Assembly: GCA_016193065.1 (NCBI GenBank)
Contig: JACPSX010000168.1
Location: 1-6,854 of the forward strand
Reading direction: 5' to 3'
Source: Candidatus Tectimicrobiota bacterium
GTDB lineage: Bacteria; JACPSX01
DNA length: 6,854 nucleotides
This document shows positions 1 through 5,082 of the stretch, piece after piece. The translations under genes and the position numbers were made by a program. The notes beneath the pieces are model-generated. The model had not been told where the DNA came from. It did no database searches and saw nothing but the letters and a program-made list of their open reading frames with translations. Within the stretch, counting starts at the first letter, position 1, and each line of letters opens with the position of its first letter.

Positions 1-113
1 CCGGGAGCAGCGGGGGAACCCACCGAGGCCCGCGCCGGATGAAAGCCGGAACTGACCGCAGGGAATTCCGGAAGGTTCGTCCGAGCGCGGGCCCGTAAGG
101 GTCCGCTGCGGGA
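1..113. ncRNA. Candidate structured RNA segment, unassigned
   Basis: This stretch has no credible reading frame but contains nested complementary segments. GCAGCGG at 7-13 pairs with CCGCTGC at 103-109. Inside it, GGCCCGCGC at 27-35 pairs perfectly with GCGCGGGCC at 85-93, and within that CCGG at 35-38 can pair with CCGG at 46-49. An alternative hairpin, GGGCCC (89-94) with a GTAA loop and GGGTCC (99-104), would compete with the long helices. Such nesting is more than expected by chance even in GC-rich DNA. I compared it by eye with RNase P RNA, SRP RNA, tmRNA, 6S, T-box, cobalamin and c-di-AMP riboswitch consensus elements and none fits. The strand is not established, and the element may extend beyond the left edge. 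Confidence 0.35.
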
Positions 114-181
114 GGCGTGGAGCGAAGGGTGGCAGGGCAGCCTCACCACTATAGTCTCGCAAAAGTGGGGGTGGGCAAGTC

Positions 182-297
182 GGTGGGCTCCCACCTGTCT
201 GCGCCTGCCTGCCCCGCTGGGGCGGTAGGCAGGTGCGGACCTGTCTGCCGTGTCGGCACAGGCAGGCACGCACAGGCAGGCGCAGGGGTGCCCCTAC
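182..297. repeat. Palindromic GGCAGG/CCTGCC intergenic repeat
   Basis: This is a cluster of interlocking inverted and direct repeats. CTGCGCCTGCCTG at 199-211 is the exact reverse complement of 273-285. GGTGGG/CCCACC lies at 182-195, a CCCC/GGGG hairpin at 212-222, AGGT/ACCT around 231-242, TGCCG/CGGCA at 247-259 and AGGGG/CCCCT at 284-295. ACCTGTCTGC occurs directly repeated at 193-202 and 239-248, and GCACAGGCAGGC at 256-267 and 270-281 (14-nt period). No reading frame is credible. The pattern resembles dispersed intergenic palindromic elements (REP/MITE-like), but copy number cannot be judged from one window. Confidence 0.6.
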
Positions 298-334
298 ATA
301 AGGAAAACTGACACCGGCAAGTGCCGGGCGGGGC

Positions 335-364
335 TTGACACGTGGCGGGCTTTGTCCTTAGCAT
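335..364 (+). promoter_or_regulatory. Sigma70-type promoter for the secreted-protein gene
   Basis: A perfect -35 box TTGACA (335-340) is followed after 18 nt by TAGCAT (359-364), which matches four of six positions of the -10 consensus. Transcription would start near 371, leaving a leader of about 98 nt before the ATG at 469. A small hairpin GCATG-GAGA-CATGC (361-374) overlaps the -10 box and likely start site. Confidence 0.5.
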
Positions 365-370
365 GGAGAC

Positions 371-468
371 ATGCGGAGCTGTGGGCTTTTTGATCGGGGT
401 GGAGATGAAAGCTCAATCCCGCCGGTGAATCCGGAACTCCTGTGGACGAGGAAAGAGGTGCATACCAG
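371..468 (+). promoter_or_regulatory. 5' leader with small stems, unassigned
   Basis: The leader between the predicted start site and the signal-peptide ATG can fold into several short stems. GGGGT/ATCCC encloses GAG/CTC (about 395-420), and CCGG-TGAAT-CCGG lies around 422-434. A GAAAGAGGTG ribosome-binding site precedes ATG 469. I do not recognise a riboswitch consensus, so this is only described. The stems are short enough to be fortuitous. Confidence 0.25.
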
Positions 469-591
469 ATGATGAAAAAAAACTGCGTTGCCGGTCCGCA
501 GATGCTGCGGACCGGCGTGGGTGGTTTCCTGCTCCTGCTGTTTTCCACTGCGGTTTTCTTCCCCATGACAGTTGCCGAACTTCAGCTTTGA
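469..591 (+). CDS. Signal-peptide reading frame, 5' part of a frameshifted secreted protein
   Basis: This 40-codon frame begins at ATG 469 (a second ATG follows at once), preceded at good spacing by GAAAGAGGTG. It encodes a classical signal peptide: an N-terminal MMKKN, a basic residue near 14, then a hydrophobic core GFLLLLFSTAVFFP (about residues 19-32) and a likely cleavage region at MTVA. It then runs only five residues further to TGA at 589-591. It overlaps the start of the next frame, which lacks a signal peptide and a ribosome-binding site. The natural reading is that both are one gene interrupted by a one-base shift between 569 and 591. For example, skipping G577 gives MTVA joined to NFSFENFV. 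I cannot tell a real mutation from a sequencing or assembly error. Confidence 0.6.
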   Translation: MMKKNCVAGPQMLRTGVGGFLLLLFSTAVFFPMTVAELQL

Positions 592-1000
592 GAATTTTGT
601 CCGGGAAGAGGGGAAAAACCGCACCGAAGGACATCGCTTCCGGTACCAGTGGGCCAATACGGGCACCCAGCCCATCGTTGCCTTCGAGGTGGTGACACTC
701 CTGTACGACCCCTTCGATGAGCCGCTGCCGGGCTTCCGCCGCACCGTAGGGGGCCACAACCGGGGCGATTTTTCTCCGCTGGTTCCCGGAGAAAGCAGCC
801 AGGACGTGGTTACAGGGCCGGGGCATTCCCATATCTACACGGCCATCTCGTACGTGAGGACCGTCCGCCTGAGCGACGGCCGGATCTGGCGGGTCAACGA
901 ATCGGTCCTGGCCCGGGAGCTTTTGCGCAGGGTTCCAAACCTGGAAAAGCTGGGGCCGCTGGTGCCGGAGAAGATCCAGGAGGGAGCCATAAAAAATTGA
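572..1000 (+). CDS. Secreted protein of unknown function, mature part
   Basis: This open frame of up to 142 codons begins after an in-frame stop at 566-568. The only nearby start is a TTG at 572 with no ribosome-binding site, so it is probably entered from the signal-peptide frame that starts at 469. I do not recognise the family. The sequence alternates hydrophobic and polar residues, as in RYQWANTGTQPIVAFEVVTL and IYTAISYVRTVRLSDGRIWR, suggesting a small beta-sandwich domain. Without a signal peptide the protein would be cytoplasmic; with the upstream frame it would be exported to the periplasm or outside. The C-terminus (LARELLRRVPNLEKLGPLVP) looks helical. The stop TGA at 998-1000 is shared with the -35 box of the next gene's promoter. 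The frame is real by length and composition; the function is unknown. Confidence 0.6.
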   Translation: MPNFSFENFVREEGKNRTEGHRFRYQWANTGTQPIVAFEVVTLLYDPFDEPLPGFRRTVGGHNRGDFSPLVPGESSQDVVTGPGHSHIYTAISYVRTVRLSDGRIWRVNESVLARELLRRVPNLEKLGPLVPEKIQEGAIKN

Positions 1001-1024
1001 CTTGTGTGGGGAATCCGGTATATT
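997..1024 (+). promoter_or_regulatory. Promoter of the PqqD-Memo gene
   Basis: TTGACT (997-1002) and TATATT (1019-1024) are separated by 16 nt. The -35 box overlaps the TGA stop of the upstream gene. Transcription would begin near 1031, about 23 nt before the ATG at 1054. A perfect inverted repeat GGGAAT (1009-1014) / ATTCCC (1022-1027) spans the -10 box and could be an operator. Confidence 0.6.
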
Positions 1025-1053
1025 CCCGGTTTATTTACTGTTGGGAATAAGAG

Positions 1054-2277
1054 ATGGATTACCCGAAACTGCGCAACGTGGAAGCCTTCCCGGTAAACCT
1101 GAACGGCCAGCATCTGGTGTGCTTGCGGGACCCTTACAACTTCAGCGAGAAATTACTCTTCCTTCCCCTTCCGGCCTTCTTCGTCGTGAGCCTCCTGGAC
1201 GGGCAGCACTCGCTCCTGGACATTCAAGAGGCGTTCCTGCGCCGCTACGGCGAGATCCTGTTTGGAGAAAACATCGAGCAGCTCCTGAGAGAGTTGGAGG
1301 GGAACTTCCTGCTGGAAGGCCCGGTCTTTCAGCAACGGAAGCAGCAGGTGGAGGGAGAGTTCCGCTGCTCGAACCTGCGGCTGGCCTCCCATGCCGGCCA
1401 GAGCTATCCAGGTGATGCAGGAGAGATCCGCAAACAACTGGGAAGTTTTTTTACCGATCAGCGGGGGCCCGGCCTGCCGGGGCCGGCAACTCAGGAGCCT
1501 CCCCTGCGAGGCCTGATTTCCCCGCACATCGACCTGCGTAGCGGCGGGCCCTGTTATGCCTGGGGCTACCGCCGGATGGCCGAGCACCGATCCACCGACC
1601 TCTTCGTGATTCTGGGCACAGGCCACTCTCTCTCTTTCCCCTTTGCTCTGACCCGCAAGGATTTTGAGAGCCCCCTGGGAGTCGCGGAGACCGACCAAGC
1701 CTTTGTGGACCGGCTGGCGGAATCCGGCGGGGAAAATCTATTTGCCGGGGAATTTGTCCACCGGGCGGAACATACGATCGAATTTCAGCTCCTCTTCTTG
1801 CAGTACTTGTTCGGGGGGCGGGACAGGTTTCGAATCGTTCCTATCTTGTGCGGGAGTTTTCATTCCTTCCTGGATTCGTCCCAGTCTCCCGGCTCCGATC
1901 CTGCGGTCGGCCGCTTCCTCGGTGCCCTGGCCCGTGAGGTTGCGAACTACTCGGGGAAGGTCTGTGTGATTGCCAGCGCCGATTTGAGCCATGTGGGGCC
2001 CAGGTACGGCGATCTCGAGCCGCCTTCGCCCAGGTTTCTGGAGGAAGTGGAAAGAGAGGATAGACGGTTGCTCGCCAGGGCCGAGCAGGGGGATGCCGAA
2101 GGCTTCTTTGATTGTACGCGTCAGGTTCAGGACCGCTACCGGGTGTGCGGAGTTTCGGCCATCTACTCGATGCTCAAAGTTCTGGGAGAGGTTCGGGGGA
2201 GGCTTTTGCGGTATGACCGCAGTGCGGTGGATCAGGAAAATTCCACGGTTTCCTATGCCAGCATGGCTTTCGACTAG
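1054..2277 (+). CDS. amrB: AmmeMemoRadiSam system protein B with N-terminal PqqD-like domain
   Basis: This is a two-domain protein of 407 residues. Residues about 18-95 resemble a PqqD-type winged helix (YNFSEKLLFLPL, then LLDGQHSLLDIQEAF and a C-terminal LLRELEGNFLLEG). In radical-SAM peptide maturation such domains bind precursor peptides. Residues about 106-407 form a Memo domain, which has the fold of class III extradiol dioxygenases. The conserved residues are all present: H158 (SPHID), H191 (GTGHS), H240 (EHTIEFQ), D310 and H313 (SADLSHVG) and C365 (VCGVSA). They match H49, H81, the EHSIE histidine, D189, H192 and C244 of human MEMO1. Bacterial Memo proteins often occur with an AMMECR1 protein and a radical SAM enzyme, neither of which is in this window. 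The family's reaction is not settled, and metal (iron or copper) binding is reported for MEMO1. The ATG is followed by a well-conserved frame, but its ribosome-binding site (GGGAATAAGAG) is weak. The symbol is the family name, not proof of function. Confidence 0.85.
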   Translation: MDYPKLRNVEAFPVNLNGQHLVCLRDPYNFSEKLLFLPLPAFFVVSLLDGQHSLLDIQEAFLRRYGEILFGENIEQLLRELEGNFLLEGPVFQQRKQQVEGEFRCSNLRLASHAGQSYPGDAGEIRKQLGSFFTDQRGPGLPGPATQEPPLRGLISPHIDLRSGGPCYAWGYRRMAEHRSTDLFVILGTGHSLSFPFALTRKDFESPLGVAETDQAFVDRLAESGGENLFAGEFVHRAEHTIEFQLLFLQYLFGGRDRFRIVPILCGSFHSFLDSSQSPGSDPAVGRFLGALAREVANYSGKVCVIASADLSHVGPRYGDLEPPSPRFLEEVEREDRRLLARAEQGDAEGFFDCTRQVQDRYRVCGVSAIYSMLKVLGEVRGRLLRYDRSAVDQENSTVSYASMAFD

Positions 2278-2281
2278 TTTC

Positions 2282-2488
2282 TTAGAAGATCGCCGCGGCC
2301 ACGATGAGCCCGATGGCCACGAAGGCCCCGGCCACGAAGATACCGACGGCGGTATTGTTCTCCTCGGCCAGCTTTTTGTCGATGTCGAAGGGGACGACCA
2401 TGCTGAGCACCTTGTAGGCAATGACCAGAATGACGATTCCCAGGAAGCTGTAGAACAGGCTTCCAAAGACTTTGAAGAGAGCGTTCAC
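2282..2488 (-). CDS. DUF350 family small membrane protein
   Basis: This minus-strand gene encodes 68 residues from a GTG start at 2488-2486. AGGAG (complement of 2496-2500) lies seven nt upstream, which decides the start over an ATG 16 codons further out. Two transmembrane segments are visible, about residues 10-32 (SLFYSFLGIVILVIAYKVL) and 46-68 (TAVGIFVAGAFVAIGLIVAA). A short polar link, FDIDKKLAEENN, joins them, and the NTAVGI motif is typical of DUF350. The family is an inner-membrane protein of unknown function, and many members have two such repeats while this has one. It converges on the Memo gene with four bases between the stop codons, so no separate terminator fits there. The divergent speD promoter lies upstream. 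Confidence 0.8.
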   Translation of the reverse strand: MNALFKVFGSLFYSFLGIVILVIAYKVLSMVVPFDIDKKLAEENNTAVGIFVAGAFVAIGLIVAAAIF

Positions 2489-2557
2489 AAGTGCACTCCT
2501 GTAAGGGCTGGATACGGGAATTTGCCTGGAGGGCAATTCCGAGCTCGAGGCAGGCTC

Positions 2558-2586
2558 ACACTACCATGCCTGCTCCGATTTATCAA
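2558..2586 (-). promoter_or_regulatory. Possible promoter of the DUF350 gene
   Basis: Read on the minus strand, TTGATA (complement of 2581-2586) and TAGTGT (complement of 2558-2563) are separated by 17 nt. The -35 matches five of six consensus positions, but the -10 only three. It would give a leader of about 60 nt before the GTG start. The position, back to back with the speD promoter, makes sense. Confidence 0.4.
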
Positions 2587-2613
2587 GTCAGGGCGTTTTT
2601 CTCGTGTTTTTAC

Positions 2614-2641
2614 TTGACAGGGGGGAAAAAGATTGTATATT
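2614..2641 (+). promoter_or_regulatory. Strong promoter of speD
   Basis: A perfect TTGACA (2614-2619) is followed by a 16-nt spacer and TATATT (2636-2641). The architecture is the same as the promoter at 997-1024. Transcription would start near 2648, about 210 nt before the speD ATG, so the mRNA carries a long leader. Confidence 0.7.
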
Positions 2642-2647
2642 TGCACC

Positions 2648-2857
2648 GAAAAATTGGGGCCTGGGAGGAAGCCTTTCAAAAACTAAAGTTTAGAGGCAAC
2701 CAGGACGATATAAAGCGAAAATGATTCGGTAGGGTGTTATGGAAGGGTTTGGCCTAGAGATGGCTGAGGTTGTCAGGGTAGATCGGAGGAAGGGGCTCTT
2801 CTCCTGGACAGGAGAAGGGTAGGGCTGCGTCTAACTCACTGGAGGGAAGCAAAGAAG
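2648..2857 (+). promoter_or_regulatory. Long speD 5' leader with hairpin and short reading frames
   Basis: The leader contains a strong hairpin. CTCTTCTCCT (2796-2805) pairs with AGGAGAAGGG (2810-2819) across a GGAC loop, ten pairs with one G-U. No U-run follows, so it is not a standard terminator. Two short ATG frames precede speD: a three-codon frame (M-I-R, 2721-2732) and a 27-codon frame (2739-2822) whose last codons lie in the hairpin. The 27-codon frame has only a weak TAGGGTG site upstream. The speD ribosome-binding site is GGAGGGAAG (2841-2849). The hairpin 3' arm carries an extra AGGAG. Regulation of speD by this leader is an inference; I recognise no known riboswitch. Confidence 0.35.
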
Positions 2858-3283
2858 ATGATGGGATTCGGACAGCACCTGATGCTCGACGGTTATGGAG
2901 GAAACCGAGAGAAGTTAGCCGACCTGGACCTGATCTACAGCTTTCTGGATACCTACCCCAAAGCGATGAAGATGACCAAGATCATGCCCCCCTACGTATT
3001 CAAGTACAGCGGCCGCAAACCGGAAGATTGGGGCCTCTCGGGGGTCGTGCTCATCGCCGAAAGTCACATCAGCATCCACACCTTCCCGGATAAAGAGTTT
3101 TTGAGCCTCGACATGTTCTCCTGCAAGATGTTCAATACGGAGAGGGCGATTTACCACGTAAAGAAGCTGTTCGAGGTCAAGAAAGCAGAAATCAGCCTGC
3201 TCGATCGAGGTCTGGAATTCCCCAAGGACATCATGAAGGCCAAGGAAATCGTGTTCAAGGAACGCCTAAGCATGGCCGGGTAA
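2858..3283 (+). CDS. speD: S-adenosylmethionine decarboxylase proenzyme, prokaryotic class
   Basis: This 141-residue protein belongs to the pyruvoyl-dependent SpeD family. The enzyme decarboxylates S-adenosylmethionine, giving the aminopropyl donor for spermidine synthesis in the cytoplasm. The self-cleavage site is E68-S69 in VVLIAESHISIHTFPD, where S69 becomes the pyruvoyl group. H74 and C89 (FSCKMF) lie at +5 and +20 from it, the same spacing as S63, H68 and C83 in the Thermotoga enzyme. The N-terminal FGQHLMLDGYG and the early YSFLD helix are also typical. Length fits the 120-140 residue bacterial class. The ATG (doubled) is preceded by GGAGGGAAG at a slightly long spacing. Some SpeD homologues are known to have switched substrate to arginine or ornithine, which sequence reading alone cannot exclude, especially beside an agmatinase gene. 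The preceding strong promoter and leader probably control it. Confidence 0.93.
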   Translation: MMGFGQHLMLDGYGGNREKLADLDLIYSFLDTYPKAMKMTKIMPPYVFKYSGRKPEDWGLSGVVLIAESHISIHTFPDKEFLSLDMFSCKMFNTERAIYHVKKLFEVKKAEISLLDRGLEFPKDIMKAKEIVFKERLSMAG

Positions 3284-3373
3284 TATTATGCCATAACCAG
3301 TCTGCATGCGGAGAAGCCCAGGCAGTGTGGCCCTCTCAGTGACTTGCGGCCTCGTCACCGGGGTGAGGACAGC

Positions 3374-3403
3374 TTACCCTCGGGGCCAAAAATTCGGTAA
3401 AAT
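3374..3403 (+). promoter_or_regulatory. Weak candidate promoter upstream of speB
   Basis: TAAAAT (3398-3403) matches five of six -10 positions. The nearest -35, TTACCC at 3374-3379 with an 18-nt spacer, is poor. The 185-base gap between speD and the speB ATG otherwise shows GC-rich short stems (about 3343-3375) but no U-tailed terminator. speB may therefore be read from its own promoter, from speD, or both. Confidence 0.25.
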
Positions 3404-3453
3404 AGCGGAGGAATTGTATCCCTTATCGAGGCGTTCCCTCTGCAGGACTTGAA

Positions 3454-3468
3454 GTCTCTTTGAGAGAC
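3454..3468 (+). promoter_or_regulatory. Perfect hairpin abutting the speB start
   Basis: GTCTCT (3454-3459) pairs perfectly with AGAGAC (3463-3468) across the loop TTG. The stem ends directly before the ATG at 3469, and the loop is itself an in-frame alternative start codon. GACTT/AAGTC (3446-3456) overlaps its left arm. No strong ribosome-binding site precedes either start (AGGA at 3444-3447 is the closest), so the stem could limit initiation. Confidence 0.35.
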
Positions 3469-4359
3469 ATGTTCCGGGAAAATCTGTTTACCCCAAACAA
3501 TTTCCTGGCTCTTCCCTCTGAATTTTGCGGTTTCGAGAGGGCAAGGGTCGTGATCGTCCCCGTTCCCTATGATTCCACGACCTCCTATCAGGCCGGGGCC
3601 CGGCTTGGCCCCAGGGCCATTGTGGAGGCCTCCCGTCACCTGGAACTTTACGATGAGGAGGAGGGGACCGAGCCCTACCGGGTGGGGATCCATACCCTCC
3701 CGGAGCTGGAGCCCGTGCTGGACTCTCCGGAGGCCATGGCGGCCCGGGTGGAGACGGTGGTGGGGGAGTTGCTGGACCGGCAAAAACTGGTGGTCGTGCT
3801 GGGGGGCGAGCATTCCGTCTCGGTGGGGGCCGTGAAGGCCTTCAGCAAGAGATTTCCGGAACTGAGCGTCCTGCAAATCGATGCCCACGCGGATCTGAGA
3901 GACTCCTACTGCGGGACCCGGTACAATCACGCCTCGACCATGCGCCGGATACTCGAACTGGTGCCGGCCGTTCAAGTGGGGATCCGCAGCCTTTCCCGGG
4001 AAGAGGCGGACCTGATCCGGGAGCGCAACCTTCCTGTTTATTTTTCTAAGGATCTTGTCGATAAGAGCGATTGGGAGGAGGAGGCAATTAATCGTTTGGG
4101 CCAGAACGTCTACATTACCATTGATGTCGACGCCTTTGACCCGGCGATTATGCCGGCAACAGGAACCCCGGAGCCCGGAGGGTTATGGTGGCCGCAAGTG
4201 ATTCAGTTTCTGCGCGCCGTGACTCTCCGCCGCAAGGTAGTAGGCTTTGATGTGACGGAATTGGCGCCTCTGGCGGGCCAGACAGCTCCGGATTTTCTCG
4301 TAGCGAAGTTGATCTACCGGCTTATCGGGTTCGTCCTGGGTTCTTCCCCGAAACTGTAA
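3469..4359 (+). CDS. speB: Agmatinase / arginase-family ureohydrolase
   Basis: This protein of 296 residues (299 if the in-frame TTG at 3460 is used) belongs to the arginase/agmatinase family, which hydrolyses a guanidino group to an amine and urea with two manganese ions. Numbered from the ATG, the metal ligands are H115 (LGGEHS), D138, H140 and D142 (IDAHADLRD), and D219 and D221 (IDVDAFDP). The intervals of 23, 2, 2, 77 and 2 are the same as in E. coli agmatinase (H126, D149, H151, D153, D230, D232). The motif PATGTPEPGG is typical of agmatinases. The likely product is putrescine from agmatine. The alternative is hydrolysis of N1-aminopropylagmatine to spermidine, as in Thermus, which would fit pairing with speD. 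The start is uncertain because no good ribosome-binding site is present. dksA-like follows after 18 nt, so the two are probably co-transcribed. Confidence 0.92.
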   Translation: MFRENLFTPNNFLALPSEFCGFERARVVIVPVPYDSTTSYQAGARLGPRAIVEASRHLELYDEEEGTEPYRVGIHTLPELEPVLDSPEAMAARVETVVGELLDRQKLVVVLGGEHSVSVGAVKAFSKRFPELSVLQIDAHADLRDSYCGTRYNHASTMRRILELVPAVQVGIRSLSREEADLIRERNLPVYFSKDLVDKSDWEEEAINRLGQNVYITIDVDAFDPAIMPATGTPEPGGLWWPQVIQFLRAVTLRRKVVGFDVTELAPLAGQTAPDFLVAKLIYRLIGFVLGSSPKL

Positions 4360-4377
4360 AGAGAAACGGAGAATCCT

Positions 4378-4776
4378 ATGACCAAAAAGGAGAGCAAGCA
4401 CAGCCAGCAGAAAAAGATCTTGCTCGCTCGCCGGCAAAGTCTCATGGAAAAGTTGGTGCACAACAAGGAGACCGCGGACGATATGTCGGATCTCACCCGA
4501 GGGGACGACCTCGATCAGGCGGTCGCCACCCGGGACCGTGAAATGAATTATATGCTGACGAACCGGGAGCGTCTGGAGCTGAAAGCCATCGAGGCTGCCT
4601 TGGAGAGAATTGAAAACGGCACCTACGGGAAGTGCGAGGAGTGCGGCGAGGAGATCGAGCAAAAACGGCTGGAAATCCTGCCCTTCGCACGGTACTGCCG
4701 GGATTGTCAAACGGAGATTGAAAACCGGTCGGGTCGCAAGGAGAATCCGGCTGAGCTGAAGAAGTGGCGGTACTAG
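4378..4776 (+). CDS. DksA/TraR-type zinc-finger transcription regulator
   Basis: This 132-residue protein has the DksA layout. Residues about 10-80 form a charged coiled coil, and a four-cysteine zinc finger follows with C86, C89 (CEECG), C107 and C110 (CRDC). The coiled-coil tip motif D-x-x-D-x-A is present as D43, D46, A48 in GDDLDQA, matching the acidic tip DksA inserts into the RNA polymerase secondary channel. The preceding helix is basic, as in family members. DksA-like proteins modulate rRNA, stress and amino-acid promoters, often with ppGpp. It is slightly shorter than E. coli DksA (151). GGAG seven nt before ATG gives a good start. It sits 18 nt after speB and 23 nt before the next small gene, consistent with one transcript. 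I give no gene symbol because short homologues may be YocK/TraR-like rather than true DksA. Confidence 0.88.
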   Translation: MTKKESKHSQQKKILLARRQSLMEKLVHNKETADDMSDLTRGDDLDQAVATRDREMNYMLTNRERLELKAIEAALERIENGTYGKCEECGEEIEQKRLEILPFARYCRDCQTEIENRSGRKENPAELKKWRY

Positions 4777-4799
4777 AGAGAGGAGACTCGGAGGAGGTC

Positions 4800-5000
4800 A
4801 TGAAAGCCCGGAAAAACCGTTTTGGCCAGGATGACGGTGAGGAGTGGATTGACTGGCAAGCGAAGGAAGATGAAAATGAAGAGGAGGACGAAGAGTACGC
4901 CCGCCGACTCTTCAGAAAAGAGAAACGCCTCCGCAAGAGAAAAAAAGTTTCCGACCTGAAACAGGATGAGGAAGGGGTGGCTGAGGGAAGACAAGGATAA
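4800..5000 (+). CDS. Small highly charged protein, unknown
   Basis: This 66-codon frame starts at ATG 4800, directly preceded by an excellent GGAGGAGGT (4790-4798). A GTG at 4764, overlapping the upstream gene, would add 12 residues but has no such site. About half the residues are charged. They are segregated into an acidic stretch (DDGEEWIDWQAKEDENEEED, from about residue 11) followed by a basic one (RRLFRKEKRLRKRKK, about 35-50) and a mixed tail. No cysteines or membrane segments are seen, and a helix or disordered protein is likely. I recognise no family. The spacing (23 nt) after the DksA-like gene suggests co-expression, so a role in RNA polymerase or nucleic-acid binding is conceivable but unproven. 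The strong ribosome-binding site argues it is real. Confidence 0.6.
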   Translation: MKARKNRFGQDDGEEWIDWQAKEDENEEEDEEYARRLFRKEKRLRKRKKVSDLKQDEEGVAEGRQG

Positions 5001-5082
5001 CTCGAAGGCTTTCCGCCCCAAGAATTCTCCTGCACTGCACAAACGCCCGGTCCCGGCATTTTAGTGCCCGAAAACTCTCACT

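Noticed and set aside
27-93. tRNA-like layout: long acceptor-type helix, a CCGG D-arm-like stem and GGTTCGTCC
   Set aside because: There is no anticodon stem or normal T-arm, and the outer helix is nine pairs, so it does not form a tRNA.
126-140. AGGGTGGCA resembles the start of the T-box antiterminator motif
   Set aside because: The match ends after nine bases (GGGCAG instead of CCGCG), no T-box stem structure or downstream aminoacyl-tRNA or amino-acid gene is present.
413-832. Minus-strand frame (139 codons) opposite the secreted-protein gene
   Set aside because: It is a shadow of the coding strand and lacks a ribosome-binding site or family features.
1738-2466. Long minus-strand frame (242 codons) across the Memo and DUF350 genes
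   Set aside because: It is antisense to two well-supported genes, has low-complexity Ser/Trp/Pro-rich stretches and no family resemblance.
1991-2617. Plus-strand frame (208 codons) antisense to the DUF350 gene
   Set aside because: It overlaps the Memo gene in another frame and covers both promoters of the divergent region; no recognisable domain.
2796-2819. speD-leader hairpin as a rho-independent terminator
   Set aside because: No U-run follows the stem, so standard termination is not supported.
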